Shown here: positions 8,093 to 16,404 of the stretch, piece by piece
Numbering within the stretch: position 1 is the stretch's first letter
Layout: each line of letters opens with the position of its first letter
NCBI GenBank assembly: GCA_017472685.1
Contig: JAFUOO010000005.1
Span: 161,738 to 225,737, forward strand
Source of the DNA: Clostridia bacterium
GTDB lineage: Bacteria; Bacillota; Clostridia; UMGS1883
Direction: 5' to 3'
DNA: 64,000 nt
Program-made: the position numbers and the translations under genes
Notes under the pieces: generated by a model
What the model was told of the DNA's origin: nothing
The model's input: the letters and a program-made list of their open reading frames with translations, nothing else
The model's database searches: none

Positions 8093-9469
8093 ATGACAAA
8101 AGAAGAAATCAGAAGCATTGTCAATGCTCAGCGTGAATATTTTGCAAGTGGTGAAACACTGGATGTGAATTTCAGGCTTAAAGCGTTGAAAAAGCTTAAA
8201 AATGCCATTAAAAACAACATTGATAAAATAAACGCTGCCATAAAGGCAGATTTGGGCAAGAGCGCCTTTGAGGGCTATATGTGCGAAACAGGGCTCACCC
8301 TTAGTGAAATAAGCTACATGATAAAGCACACAAGAAGCTTTGCAAGGGAGAAGGATGTTATTTCGCCCATTGCACAGTTCCCGTCACGCAGCTACGTAAA
8401 GAGCATGCCCTACGGCGTGTGCCTTGTAATGAGCCCTTGGAACTATCCCTTTTTATTAACAATAGAGCCTCTTTGTGACGCTATCGCCGCAGGCAACTGC
8501 GTTGTGCTCAAGCCCAGCGCATATTCACCTGCTACAACACGTGTCATGAGCGAAATTATTAAAGAAACCTTTGAGGAAAAATTTGTGGCGGTTATAGAGG
8601 GCGGAAGAGAGGAAAATGCACATCTGCTGGACGAAAAGTTTGACTACATTTTCTTCACGGGCGGCAAAACCGTGGGCAGGCTTGTTATGGAAAAGGCGAG
8701 CGCACATTTAACCCCCGTAACCTTGGAGCTTGGCGGCAAGAGCCCCTGCATTATTGACAAAAGCGCCGATGTAAAGCTTTCGGCACGAAGAATTGTGTGG
8801 GGCAAATACTTGAATTGCGGTCAGACCTGCGTTGCACCCGACTACATTTATTGCCATAAGGCTGTTAAGGCAAAGTTTATTGAGTGCGTTAAAAAGGAAA
8901 TAGAAAAGCAGTTCGGAAACGCTCTTGAAAATGAAAACTACGGCAAGATAATAAACGAAAAGCACTTTGGTCGGATACTTGGTCTTATTGACAAGGAAAA
9001 GGTTGTAGCAGGCGGAGGCAGTGATAAGCTGAAGCTTAAAATTGAGCCAACTGTTATGGATAACGTAACGCGGGAAGATAGGGTTATGCAGGAAGAAATT
9101 TTCGGTCCTGTTATGCCCGTTTTAGAGTTTGAAAGCATTGACACTGTTATAAAAGTGGTGAACGATAACCCCAAGCCCTTGGCGTTGTATGTTTTTGCAA
9201 GGGATAAAAAGGTTATAAAGGCTGTGACAGGCAAATGCGCTTTCGGCGGAGGCTGTGTGAACGATGTTGTAATACACCTTGCCACAAGCCGCATGGGCTT
9301 CGGCGGTGTAGGCGAAAGCGGTATGGGCTCTTACCACGGAAAGTACGGCTTTGACACCTTCAGCCACAAAAAGAGCATTGTTGACAAAAAGCTCTGGCTT
9401 GACTTGCCCATGAGGTATCAGCCCTTTAAGAGAATAAACGAAATATTAATTCACATGTTTTTAAGATAA
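8093..9469 (+). CDS. Class-3-like aldehyde dehydrogenase
   Basis: 458 residues starting at ATG 8093, 1 base after the alcohol dehydrogenase stop. The catalytic set is complete: Asn in MSPWNYPF (~117), Glu in LELGGKSP (~212) and nucleophile Cys in NCGQTCVAP (~246), plus GNCVVLKPSAYSPAT for cofactor binding. The short N-terminus and the lack of an N-terminal extension before the Rossmann fold, with a hydrophobic C-terminus, resemble ALDH3/fatty-aldehyde dehydrogenases (about 450-480 residues). Reaction: aldehyde to carboxylate with NAD(P)+. Coupled with the preceding alcohol dehydrogenase. The exact aldehyde is unknown. Confidence 0.92.
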   Translation: MTKEEIRSIVNAQREYFASGETLDVNFRLKALKKLKNAIKNNIDKINAAIKADLGKSAFEGYMCETGLTLSEISYMIKHTRSFAREKDVISPIAQFPSRSYVKSMPYGVCLVMSPWNYPFLLTIEPLCDAIAAGNCVVLKPSAYSPATTRVMSEIIKETFEEKFVAVIEGGREENAHLLDEKFDYIFFTGGKTVGRLVMEKASAHLTPVTLELGGKSPCIIDKSADVKLSARRIVWGKYLNCGQTCVAPDYIYCHKAVKAKFIECVKKEIEKQFGNALENENYGKIINEKHFGRILGLIDKEKVVAGGGSDKLKLKIEPTVMDNVTREDRVMQEEIFGPVMPVLEFESIDTVIKVVNDNPKPLALYVFARDKKVIKAVTGKCAFGGGCVNDVVIHLATSRMGFGGVGESGMGSYHGKYGFDTFSHKKSIVDKKLWLDLPMRYQPFKRINEILIHMFLR

Positions 9470-9484
9470 GGAAGGAGAAAAGTT

Positions 9485-10687
9485 ATGAAAATTTTAAAAA
9501 AGCTTTTGATTGGTTTAATGGTAATAGTCCTGCTTCTTGCAATTGGCATTTTTGCCATCTGGGGCAATGAAATCAGAACGGTTATGAGCATTAAAAAGGT
9601 GAGAGGGGCAAATTTAGACCACCAGGACGGCGCTGTTTACACAATGAATGTAAAGGGCGGCTTTTACTTTGACGAATTTTTAAAAGAGGGCGGTGCCGAA
9701 AGCGACGGCGAACTTATTGACTTTGTAACCGCTAAGATTACAAAGGGGCTCATTGACATGGGCATTGAAAATCCTGAAATAGGCTGCTCCTCCGTAACAC
9801 TTGAAACTGTTGAAGGCGATAGAATATTCGGCAGAAACTACGACTTTGACCAGACAAACACCTGTATAGTTTTCACGAAGGGCAAGGGCGACAGACACTC
9901 CACCATTTCAACAGTTGACCTGCAGTTTTTGGGCATTGACAAGGAAAAGGGCATTGATGGCTTGATGGACAAAATAACCTGCCTTGCAGCACCCTATGCA
10001 CCCCTTGACGGCATAAACTCTGCAGGGGTAAGCTGCGGTATCTACATGACCTATCAGGGTGGCGAGGAAACCGTTTCCACAAACCAGTCAACCGACAAGC
10101 CCGACATTACATCAACCACAATGCTTAGAATGATACTTGACTATGCCGACAATGTGGACGAAGCCGTTGAGCTTGTTAAAAAGTACGACCTGCACGACAG
10201 CGCAAACACCTCCTACCATTACATGGTTGCTGACGAAAGCGGTAAAAGTGCAATACTTGAATGGGTGCCAAGAGAGGGCATCGACACAACCGACAACGAC
10301 GGCACACAGCGTGAGCTGGTAGTTCATTATAACGATAACGACGCTTACCTTGGCGAAAAGGAAGCGGCAGCTGACTATCAGTGGATTACAAACTTTATCC
10401 TTAACCCCGGCTATTATGATGGCGTTGACGAAAGCAATAAAAAGGGGTATGATAGATATGTAAGGCTGCAGGAAGTGCTGGAGGAAAAGAGAGGCATTGT
10501 TAAAGACGAAAAGGAAGCCATGGACGTTCTCGCACAGGTTGGCAGACGAGGCTGGAACAATGACGACTCCAACTCCGTTACAGTTCATTCCGCAGTTTAT
10601 AACCTGACAGACAAGTCGGTTTACTGGGTTTCTAACGAAAACTGGATGGACGAAAGTGCAATTTTTGAGTTCTCACTTGCAGAATGA
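9485..10687 (+). CDS. Membrane-anchored Ntn-type linear amide C-N hydrolase
   Basis: 400 residues. Residues 5-27 form a single N-terminal membrane segment or uncleaved signal. The core resembles the choloylglycine hydrolase / acyl-coenzyme A:6-aminopenicillanate acyltransferase group of N-terminal-nucleophile hydrolases: IGCSSVTLET with Cys ~101 as the likely nucleophile exposed by self-cleavage, then GDRIFGRNYDFD (Arg and Asp of the active site), then GINSAGVSCGIYMT (~175) and TTMLRMILDYADNVDEAVEL. These enzymes cleave amide bonds of N-acyl amines, bile-acid conjugates or peptides. Gaps of 15 and 18 bases to its neighbours indicate one operon. The nearest named activity is not determinable; a bile-salt hydrolase usually starts with its Cys at residue 2, which is not the case here. 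Confidence 0.75.
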   Translation: MKILKKLLIGLMVIVLLLAIGIFAIWGNEIRTVMSIKKVRGANLDHQDGAVYTMNVKGGFYFDEFLKEGGAESDGELIDFVTAKITKGLIDMGIENPEIGCSSVTLETVEGDRIFGRNYDFDQTNTCIVFTKGKGDRHSTISTVDLQFLGIDKEKGIDGLMDKITCLAAPYAPLDGINSAGVSCGIYMTYQGGEETVSTNQSTDKPDITSTTMLRMILDYADNVDEAVELVKKYDLHDSANTSYHYMVADESGKSAILEWVPREGIDTTDNDGTQRELVVHYNDNDAYLGEKEAAADYQWITNFILNPGYYDGVDESNKKGYDRYVRLQEVLEEKRGIVKDEKEAMDVLAQVGRRGWNNDDSNSVTVHSAVYNLTDKSVYWVSNENWMDESAIFEFSLAE

Positions 10688-10705
10688 TAAAAAGGAGGAA
10701 GGTAA

Positions 10706-12766
10706 ATGGATAAAAAGTACGAAGCGTTGTTTACTCCCTGGAAGATAGGCAACGTGGAAATCAAAAACAGGATTGTAATGTGCCCCATGGGCGGAACAAG
10801 CCTTTTCGGCTGGTTTGAGCTGACAGGCTGCCATTTTGACAAGGAAGCGGCAAAGCTGTTTTTGGAAAGAGCAAATAACAACGTAGGTCTCATTATTCCC
10901 GGTATCGCACCCTTACGCGACACCTTCTGGGGCAAGTGGCTTTGGCAGAATCCTAAAATGTTTGAGGATTTAAAGGAATTTATGGACGAAATTCATAAAA
11001 CAGGGGCAAAGCTGTTCATTCAGCTCACAGCAGGCATGGGCAGAAGCTGGGCGATAACAGAGCTTGTGGCGCCCTTACATAAAAATCCAATTACACGCGC
11101 CATTGTAAAGCCCATTATCGACACAAGCCATGAGCTTGCAAGCCCCAGCGAGCAGCCCTCCAGATGGGCGCATGACATTATCTGCCCCGAAATGACAAAG
11201 GAGCAGATTGAAGAAATTATCGAAGCCTTTGCAAAAACGGCTAAGCTTTGCCGTGATGCAGGGGTTGACGGAGTTGAAGTGCACGCCGTGCACGAGGGCT
11301 ACCTTTTGGACCAGTTTTCAATCGAATTTTTCAACAAGCGTACCGACGAATACGGCGGAAGCTTTGAAAACCGCTACCGCTTTGCCGCAGAGGTTGTTAA
11401 GGCAATCAAAGAGGCTTGCGGAGAGGACTTCCCCGTATCCCTCCGCTACTCGGTAGAGAGTAAAATGAAGGGCTTCTGCGAGGGTGCAATGCCCAACGAA
11501 GAGTACGTTGAAGTGGGCAGAGGCATGGAAGAGAGCGAAAAGGCGGCAAAGTTTTTGCAGGATGCAGGCTACGATATGTTAAACGCCGACAACGGCACAT
11601 ACGACTCTTGGTACTGGGCACATCCGCCGATGTATATGCCTCAGAATTGTAATTTAGAGGATGTAGCACACATTAAAAAGTTTGTGGACATTCCCGTTGT
11701 ATGCGCAGGCAGAATGGAAATGGATGTTGGTGCCCGGGCTGTAGAGGAAGGCAGGATTGATGCTGTGGGCGTTGCACGCCAGTTCCTTACTGACCCCGAG
11801 TGGATTACAAAGCTTATTGAAGACAGAATTGAGGACATTAAGCCCTGCATCTGCTGTCACAGCGGCTGCTTTAACTTCTCCTCCTCCAAGGGTCATGCAA
11901 ACACACAGGACTTAACCGACACAATGGGTCTTGCCCGCTGTGCCCTTAACCCCGAAACCATGCAGTCGAAAAAGTACAATGTGAAAAAGGCTAAAAAGAG
12001 CAAAAAGATTGCCGTTATCGGCGGCGGTATAGGCGGTATGGAAGCGGCGATACTTCTTAGTAAGCGTGGCCACAAGGTAACACTTTATGAAAAGAGCGAT
12101 AGGTTAGGTGGCGTGTTCGTTGCAGCAGCTGCACCCTCCTTCAAGGAAAAGGACCGTGAATTAATTGCATGGTACATCCGCGAATTAAAGAAGCATCCCA
12201 TTGAAGTTAAATTGAATATGGAAATTAAGGACGTAAATGCTCTTGGTGCCGACGAGGTTATTGTTGCAACAGGTGCTACAGCTAAGCGCATTGGCGTTAA
12301 GGGCGCTGAAAAGAGTATTGAAGCTATTGACTACCTTCTCGGCAATGCTACTGTAGGAGACAAGGTGGTTGTTATAGGTGGCGGCTTGACAGGCTGTGAA
12401 ATTGCGTACGATTTGTACTTAAAGGGCAAAACCCCCGTTATTGTTGAAATGCAGGACGACTTGGTAACAACCCCGGGCGTGTGCCTTGCAAATACAAGCT
12501 ACCTTCGTGACTTCTTCAAAACAAACAAGGTAGAGGTGCATCTTGAAACCTCCCTTGGTGCAATTGAAGAGGGCTCTGTAACAGTGCGTGATAAAGACGG
12601 CAAGGAATTTGAAATTGTTGCCGACAGCGTTATCATGTCTGTGGGCTACAACCCCAACCCCATTGCAAAGAAATCGGGTAAGGTACACATTATCGGCGAC
12701 GCAAAGAAGGTAGGCAATTTAAGAACAGTTATCTGGGGAGCGTGGGATGTGGCAATGAAATTGTAA
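10706..12766 (+). CDS. Enoate-reductase-type flavoprotein (OYE + 4Fe-4S + FAD/NAD domains)
   Basis: 686 residues, the standard length of the 2,4-dienoyl-CoA reductase / 2-enoate reductase / BaiCD group. Residues 1-370 form an old-yellow-enzyme TIM barrel (LFTPWKIGNVEIKNRIVMCP; VDGVEVHAVHEGYLLDQF with the active-site His; RTDEYGGSFENRYRF). The cluster motif CICCHSGC at ~381-388 with a later Cys (ARCALNPE) would bind 4Fe-4S. Residues ~434-450 (IAVIGGGIGGMEAA) bind FAD and ~553-570 (VVVIGGGLTGCEIA) bind NAD(P)H. These enzymes reduce activated C=C bonds of enoates or enones. It lies in the same run as alcohol and aldehyde dehydrogenases and precedes aconitase X, a dehydratase that creates C=C bonds. 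A dehydration-reduction sequence is therefore conceivable. Confidence 0.9.
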   Translation: MDKKYEALFTPWKIGNVEIKNRIVMCPMGGTSLFGWFELTGCHFDKEAAKLFLERANNNVGLIIPGIAPLRDTFWGKWLWQNPKMFEDLKEFMDEIHKTGAKLFIQLTAGMGRSWAITELVAPLHKNPITRAIVKPIIDTSHELASPSEQPSRWAHDIICPEMTKEQIEEIIEAFAKTAKLCRDAGVDGVEVHAVHEGYLLDQFSIEFFNKRTDEYGGSFENRYRFAAEVVKAIKEACGEDFPVSLRYSVESKMKGFCEGAMPNEEYVEVGRGMEESEKAAKFLQDAGYDMLNADNGTYDSWYWAHPPMYMPQNCNLEDVAHIKKFVDIPVVCAGRMEMDVGARAVEEGRIDAVGVARQFLTDPEWITKLIEDRIEDIKPCICCHSGCFNFSSSKGHANTQDLTDTMGLARCALNPETMQSKKYNVKKAKKSKKIAVIGGGIGGMEAAILLSKRGHKVTLYEKSDRLGGVFVAAAAPSFKEKDRELIAWYIRELKKHPIEVKLNMEIKDVNALGADEVIVATGATAKRIGVKGAEKSIEAIDYLLGNATVGDKVVVIGGGLTGCEIAYDLYLKGKTPVIVEMQDDLVTTPGVCLANTSYLRDFFKTNKVEVHLETSLGAIEEGSVTVRDKDGKEFEIVADSVIMSVGYNPNPIAKKSGKVHIIGDAKKVGNLRTVIWGAWDVAMKL

Positions 12767-12784
12767 TTTCATTGCAGGTAATTA

Positions 12785-12833
12785 CACCTCATCCGTCAGC
12801 CTGCGGCTGACACCTTCCCCTCAAGGGGAAGGA
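12785..12833. repeat. Double-hairpin intergenic repeat
   Basis: CACCTCATCC followed by GTCAGCC-TGC-GGCTGAC and then ACCTTCCCC-TCAA-GGGGAAGG. As far as I recall, intergenic sequences of this form are widespread in gut Clostridia. It lies between the enoate-reductase and aconitase X genes and may stabilise or separate the two parts of the message. Confidence 0.8.
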
Positions 12834-12855
12834 TAATAGGAAAGGAGCGATTTAT

Positions 12856-14136
12856 TTGGCTATGATATTAACCGATGAACAGCAGGCGATATTAAACGGC
12901 TCAAAGGGCGAAACAATGGCAAAGGTTATGAAAACCCTTGTTATGTACGGTGAAGCCTTCGGTGCTGAAAAGTTAGTGCCTGTTACAAGCAAATACAACC
13001 ATCTTGTAACAAGCTTTGGTTTAAAAATGATTACACCCGTTTACAAGCTTATGGACGAGCTTATCGAGGCAGGTCTCATGTCGGGACAGAAGTTTAGTAT
13101 GGACCCTCGTCCCGTTGACAAAAACGTACCTGCAAACTTTTTACAAAACCTTATATTTAACAAGATAATGTACACAAAGCAGGACTTTTACGAAGGTCAG
13201 CTTGCTAAGCTTGGTCTTATGGATAAAAACGCCTTTACCTGCACCTGCTACATGGACGAGGTTGGCAACAAGCCCAATAAGGGCGAGGTTTTAAGCTGGG
13301 CAGAAAGTAGTGCAGTTGTTTACGCGAACAGCGTTTTAGGTGCAAGATGCAACCGAAACAGTGGCATTATCGACATTATGGGCTCCATTGCAGGCTATGT
13401 TCCTTACTTTGGTCTTTTAACCGACGAGGGAAGATGCGCCACATGGATTGTTGAGGTTAAAACCACAAAGAAGCCCGATGCACAGCTTCTCGGCAGTGCA
13501 ATCGGCATGAAGGTTATGGAGGAGGTGCCCTATGTTAAAGGCATGAATCAGTACCTTGGCACTGAGCTTGACGATGCGGCTTGTACATACCTTAAGGACT
13601 TTGGTGCGGCAACAGCAAGTAACGGCGCGGTTGGTCTTTATCACATCGAAAACCTCACCCCCGAAGCAAAGGAACTGGGCGAAAGCCTCATTTCTCCCGA
13701 CGCAAAGGTTTATATTATTGACGATAAGGAGCTTGAAAGAGTAAAGAGTGAATACCCCGTTGTTTGGAAAAATAAGGACGCTAAGCCCAAGTTATGCTTT
13801 GTTGGCTGTCCTCACATGAGTTTGCAGCAGATGAAGGATTGGACAGACAAGGTGGAAGCATCTCTTAAGGAAGCGGGCAACAAAAAGGTTTTGGTGCCCA
13901 CAGTTTTCACAGCGGCGCCCGATGTGCTTGAAGCCTTTAACAAGACAGAGTATGCCCAAAGGCTTAAAAAGACAGGCGTTATAACAAGCTACATTTGCCC
14001 CTTAATGTATATGAACAACCCACTTTGCGGCTCCATGCCCGTTATAACCTGTTCAAACAAACTCCGCACATATTCCACTGCAAGATTTTACAGTGAAGAC
14101 GAAATCCTCGTTAAAATAACAAAGGAGGGGAAGTAA
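12856..14136 (+). CDS. Aconitase X, large (catalytic) subunit
   Basis: 426 residues of the AcnX/DUF521 family, iron-sulfur-dependent dehydratases related to aconitase. Seen: LTDEQQAILNGSKGETMAKVMKTLV at the start, FTCTCYMDEVGNKPNKGE (~130, Cys for the cluster), AESSAVVYANSVLGARCNRNSG (~153), CFVGCPHMSLQQM (~316) and SYICPLMYMNNPLCGSMPVITCSNK near the C-terminus. Known activities of the family are cis-3-hydroxy-L-proline dehydratase (bacteria) and mevalonate-5-phosphate dehydratase (archaea); I cannot tell which, or neither, applies. Start: TTG 12856 is 8 bases from AGGAG, while ATG 12862 would be 14 bases away, so TTG is preferred. The small-subunit gene follows after 1 base. Confidence 0.88.
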   Translation: MAMILTDEQQAILNGSKGETMAKVMKTLVMYGEAFGAEKLVPVTSKYNHLVTSFGLKMITPVYKLMDELIEAGLMSGQKFSMDPRPVDKNVPANFLQNLIFNKIMYTKQDFYEGQLAKLGLMDKNAFTCTCYMDEVGNKPNKGEVLSWAESSAVVYANSVLGARCNRNSGIIDIMGSIAGYVPYFGLLTDEGRCATWIVEVKTTKKPDAQLLGSAIGMKVMEEVPYVKGMNQYLGTELDDAACTYLKDFGAATASNGAVGLYHIENLTPEAKELGESLISPDAKVYIIDDKELERVKSEYPVVWKNKDAKPKLCFVGCPHMSLQQMKDWTDKVEASLKEAGNKKVLVPTVFTAAPDVLEAFNKTEYAQRLKKTGVITSYICPLMYMNNPLCGSMPVITCSNKLRTYSTARFYSEDEILVKITKEGK

Positions 14137-14137
14137 G

Positions 14138-14581
14138 ATGAAAACATTCAAAGGACGAGTTATTGCCCCCGGCACCTGTGAAGCCGAAGCCTTGGTTACA
14201 CACGGCGGCTTGAACACACTTGCATCTTTTCAGAAGGCATTGCAGTTTGGCGACAAAATGACAACCTGCTCTGACCAGAACAACCCCGACCTTTACGGCA
14301 AGCAGATGCTTAATAAGGCATTGTGCCTGCCCCAGACAATCGGCTCAACAACAGGCGGCATGGTGATTTACTGTGCCTGCGCTATGGAGCGTCAGCCCGC
14401 TTGCATGCTGTTTAGTAATCCTATCGACTCGTTAGCGGCGGCAGGAACAATCCTTGCATCCGTCTGGCTGGACAACGTTAATATGCCCGTTGTGGATTCC
14501 TTAGGTGACGAATTCCTCAATTATGTAAAAGAGGGCATGACAATTAAAGTTAAAGAAGACGGCGTTATAGAAGTTATATAA
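14138..14581 (+). CDS. Aconitase X, small (swivelling) subunit, DUF126
   Basis: 147 residues, matching the DUF126 swivelling-domain subunit of two-component AcnX enzymes: FKGRVIAPGTCEAEALVTHGG at the start, TTCSDQNNPDLYGKQ in the middle, and GSTTGGMVIYCACAM, which holds the substrate-binding Ser/Thr loop. It begins 1 base after the large-subunit stop, with RBS AAAGGAGGGG inside the end of that gene. Separate large and small subunits indicate the type II arrangement rather than the fused type I found in some bacteria. Last gene of the MarR-led series, followed by a terminator. Confidence 0.88.
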   Translation: MKTFKGRVIAPGTCEAEALVTHGGLNTLASFQKALQFGDKMTTCSDQNNPDLYGKQMLNKALCLPQTIGSTTGGMVIYCACAMERQPACMLFSNPIDSLAAAGTILASVWLDNVNMPVVDSLGDEFLNYVKEGMTIKVKEDGVIEVI

Positions 14582-14628
14582 CTTCTATAAATGCAGAGTG
14601 AAAATGCATAATGCAGAACGAAGGAAAC

Positions 14629-14661
14629 AACCCGAGCAAAAATGCTCGGGTTGAATTTTTT
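14629..14661 (+). terminator. Rho-independent terminator after aconitase X
   Basis: AACCCGAGCA-AAAA-TGCTCGGGTT followed by GAATTTTTT. Confidence 0.9.
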
Positions 14662-14734
14662 GTGCTGATATTCAACAGCTGGGTTATTGTGTAGCAGAAA
14701 AGGAGAGTTTATAATAAAGACAGGAGGCGATAAA

Positions 14735-15262
14735 ATGAATATGCAGAATGTTGGCAGACAGATTGAAGAATTGAGAAAAAACAAAGGGTTAACGCAGAGC
14801 GATTTGGGTGAGAGGCTTGGCGTGAGCTTTCAGGCTGTAAGTAAGTGGGAGAGGGGAGAAACACTTCCGGATACGGCAATGCTTGTGCCACTTAGTGAGG
14901 TTTTGGAAACAACAGTTGATTTTATACTGACAGGCGGCAAAAAGGCATTAAATTATCGCGGAAAGATTAAAGTCAGCGACATGATTGAGGGTATAAAGCA
15001 CTTGGACAAAATGGGCGAGAGCCTCGGTCGCGACAATATTATTTACCGCAATGCAATTAAGGGCATAAATGAAGGCATGAATACCGACATTGAGGCGTGC
15101 TTTACTGATGATTATGTGTTGGAGTGCTTTGTGGCAGAAGCGATTATTCAGAATCTTAAAATGGGTGCATATGTAGATTTAACCGATGTGAAGAAGAGCT
15201 TTAAACATGAGCATTTTCGAAATATTGTTATAGCTTGGTGCCAAAAGTGCGGCATAGGGTGA
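14735..15262 (+). CDS. XRE-family transcriptional regulator
   Basis: 175 residues from ATG 14735, chosen because CAGGAGGCG lies 5-7 bases upstream. Residues ~5-60 are a Cro/C1-type HTH: VGRQIEELRKNKGLTQSDLG, then LGVSFQAVSKWERGETLPD, then LVPLSEVLETTVDFILTGG. This pattern, with SFQAVSKWERG, is the common clostridial single-HTH type. Residues 65-175 form an additional helical domain (MIEGIKHLDKMGESLGRDN ... FVAEAIIQNLKMGAYVDL) that I do not recognise. It may bind a ligand or partner. It stands alone; its targets are not evident. Confidence 0.88.
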   Translation: MNMQNVGRQIEELRKNKGLTQSDLGERLGVSFQAVSKWERGETLPDTAMLVPLSEVLETTVDFILTGGKKALNYRGKIKVSDMIEGIKHLDKMGESLGRDNIIYRNAIKGINEGMNTDIEACFTDDYVLECFVAEAIIQNLKMGAYVDLTDVKKSFKHEHFRNIVIAWCQKCGIG

Positions 15263-15301
15263 GTACATCCACACTCAAAAAAGGTCTTTCACCCCATTTG
15301 A

Positions 15302-15330
15302 TTGACTGAACCATTGCAAAAATATATACT
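15302..15330 (+). promoter_or_regulatory. Sigma-A promoter for the GNAT gene
   Basis: TTGACT (15302-15307), 17-base spacer, TATACT (15325-15330), 44 bases before the start codon. Confidence 0.7.
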
Positions 15331-15373
15331 AAAAACGGGGAAACCTTAATGCATTTGTTCAGGAGGTGAAAGC

Positions 15374-15808
15374 ATGGATGTTGTAAAATTTGTATGCACA
15401 AAGGATGATTTCAAAGGCGAAGCGGATGTGCGGGTGCAATTGTTTGATGCCTTTAAAAACTATGACCTGTTAAATGAGTTCTTTGGTAAGCACGATAAAA
15501 AGCTGATGGAAGATAAAGCTACATATTTTGACGGATACGATTTTCAAGCCTGGAATGACTATGTGATAATCGAAAACGGAGAGATAATATCCCGTGCGGG
15601 AATCTGGAAAGTAAATGGCACCGAATGGGAGGTTGCAGGTGTCTCAACACTTCCCGAATACAGAAAGCAAGGGTACGGCGAGGCGGTTGTGCAAAGCTGT
15701 ATTGCAAAAATTTTAGAAAGCGGAAAGACGGCGACCTGTACAACAAAAACTACGAATACGGCGATGATAAACACTGCTCTTAAGGCAGGGTTTAAGATTG
15801 TGAAGTAA
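15374..15808 (+). CDS. GNAT-family N-acetyltransferase
   Basis: 144 residues. The acetyl-CoA-binding motif A is clear: WEVAGVSTLPEYRKQGYGEAVVQSCIAKIL, whose RKQGYG is the pyrophosphate loop. It is followed by a beta strand (ATCTTKTTNTAMINTALKAGFKIV) with the AGF motif typical of GNATs. The N-terminal half (FDAFKNYDLLNEFFGKHDKKL) is less conserved and would form the acceptor site. RBS AGGAGGTG lies 5 bases before ATG and a good promoter is just upstream. The acceptor is unknown (small molecule, peptide or protein N-terminus). Confidence 0.8.
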   Translation: MDVVKFVCTKDDFKGEADVRVQLFDAFKNYDLLNEFFGKHDKKLMEDKATYFDGYDFQAWNDYVIIENGEIISRAGIWKVNGTEWEVAGVSTLPEYRKQGYGEAVVQSCIAKILESGKTATCTTKTTNTAMINTALKAGFKIVK

Positions 15809-15813
15809 GGCGA

Positions 15814-15875
15814 AAACCGGTAGGGACAAGTCCGCGATGGCTAAATTCAGCCATTGGGGTCTGTCCCTACCGATT
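15814..15875. repeat. Large inverted repeat / bidirectional terminator-like element
   Basis: Outer arms AACCGGTAGGGACA and TGTCCCTACCGATT enclose an inner hairpin ATGGCTAAATTCAGCCAT. The 62-base perfect-looking structure sits between convergent genes. GTAGGGACA-type elements of this sort recur in clostridial genomes in my recollection. It is probably a dispersed repeat acting as a transcription end. Confidence 0.75.
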
Positions 15876-15877
15876 TG

Positions 15878-16129
15878 TTAGTTGAAGTTCTGCGAATATT
15901 TCTGATAGGCTTCCATTACCTGCTCTTCGGGAGCATACTTTGTTGGCGGTATGTCCTTTGGGTCAAGCTCGTAGTTCAGCCAGCCTATAATGTCACTTTC
16001 CTCGCGGGCAATAGAGAGAAAGTCAATTTTTAAATTTGGGTTTGAGCATTCGTGTGCATGGTTGTAGTATTTTGTGCCAATTTGCTTCTGGCTGTTCTGC
16101 AGTTCCTTTATAATTTGTGTTTTGTCCAT
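15878..16129 (-). CDS. Small CotF-like spore coat protein
   Basis: 83 residues: MDKTQIIKELQNSQKQIGTK at the start, a helical HAHECSNPNLKIDFLSIAREE core and a C-terminal YAPEEQVMEAYQKYSQ. The pattern resembles short clostridial proteins annotated as spore coat proteins of the CotF/ferritin-like helical type, a two-helix half. It is preceded on the same strand, 43 bases away, by another small helical protein (16173-16367). The pair may together equal one CotF-like four-helix domain. RBS AAGGAGG precedes the start. Assignment rests on pattern resemblance. Confidence 0.6.
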   Translation of the reverse strand: MDKTQIIKELQNSQKQIGTKYYNHAHECSNPNLKIDFLSIAREESDIIGWLNYELDPKDIPPTKYAPEEQVMEAYQKYSQNFN

Positions 16130-16172
16130 TTTTCCTCCTTGATGTTAAAACCAATAGGGAGTGCCCTATTGG

Positions 16173-16367
16173 TTATTTTAAGTAGCCGAGCAATGTATTG
16201 TAGTGCTTTTCATGCACATCGGCAACGTGGTTGCATTTGTCACGGAGCGAGGTGTCCGAACAGCTTTCGGCATAGGAGCGGTATTTTGCAACGAGCATCT
16301 GCTCGGCTTCTAATTGGTCTTCAATTGCGTAAAATTCTTTAAGAGATACATTTACCATAAAATTCAC
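16173..16367 (-). CDS. Small helical protein, possible coat protein partner
   Basis: 64 residues. LKEFYAIEDQLEAEQMLVAKY, then AESCSDTSLRDKCNHVADVHEKHYNTLLGYL: two amphipathic helices with the EAEQ...KY and DVHEKH patterns seen in CotF/ferritin-like small coat proteins. A GTG start at 16367 is preferred because the RBS (AAAGG) is 5 bases away; an ATG at 16358 would be 14 bases away. Same orientation as the neighbouring coat-like gene, so likely one operon. The function is inferred from the context of a spore-forming host. Confidence 0.55.
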   Translation of the reverse strand: MNFMVNVSLKEFYAIEDQLEAEQMLVAKYRSYAESCSDTSLRDKCNHVADVHEKHYNTLLGYLK

Positions 16368-16404
16368 TTCATCCTTTCAATTAGTAGTTTGCCCCGGTTA
16401 CATT

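Noticed and set aside
6440..12766. Idea of a bile-acid modification cluster (BaiCD-like flavoenzyme plus choloylglycine-hydrolase-like protein)
   Set aside because: The Ntn protein has its likely nucleophile at residue ~101 after a membrane segment, not at position 2, and no other bai-type gene is present. The flavoenzyme family is broad.
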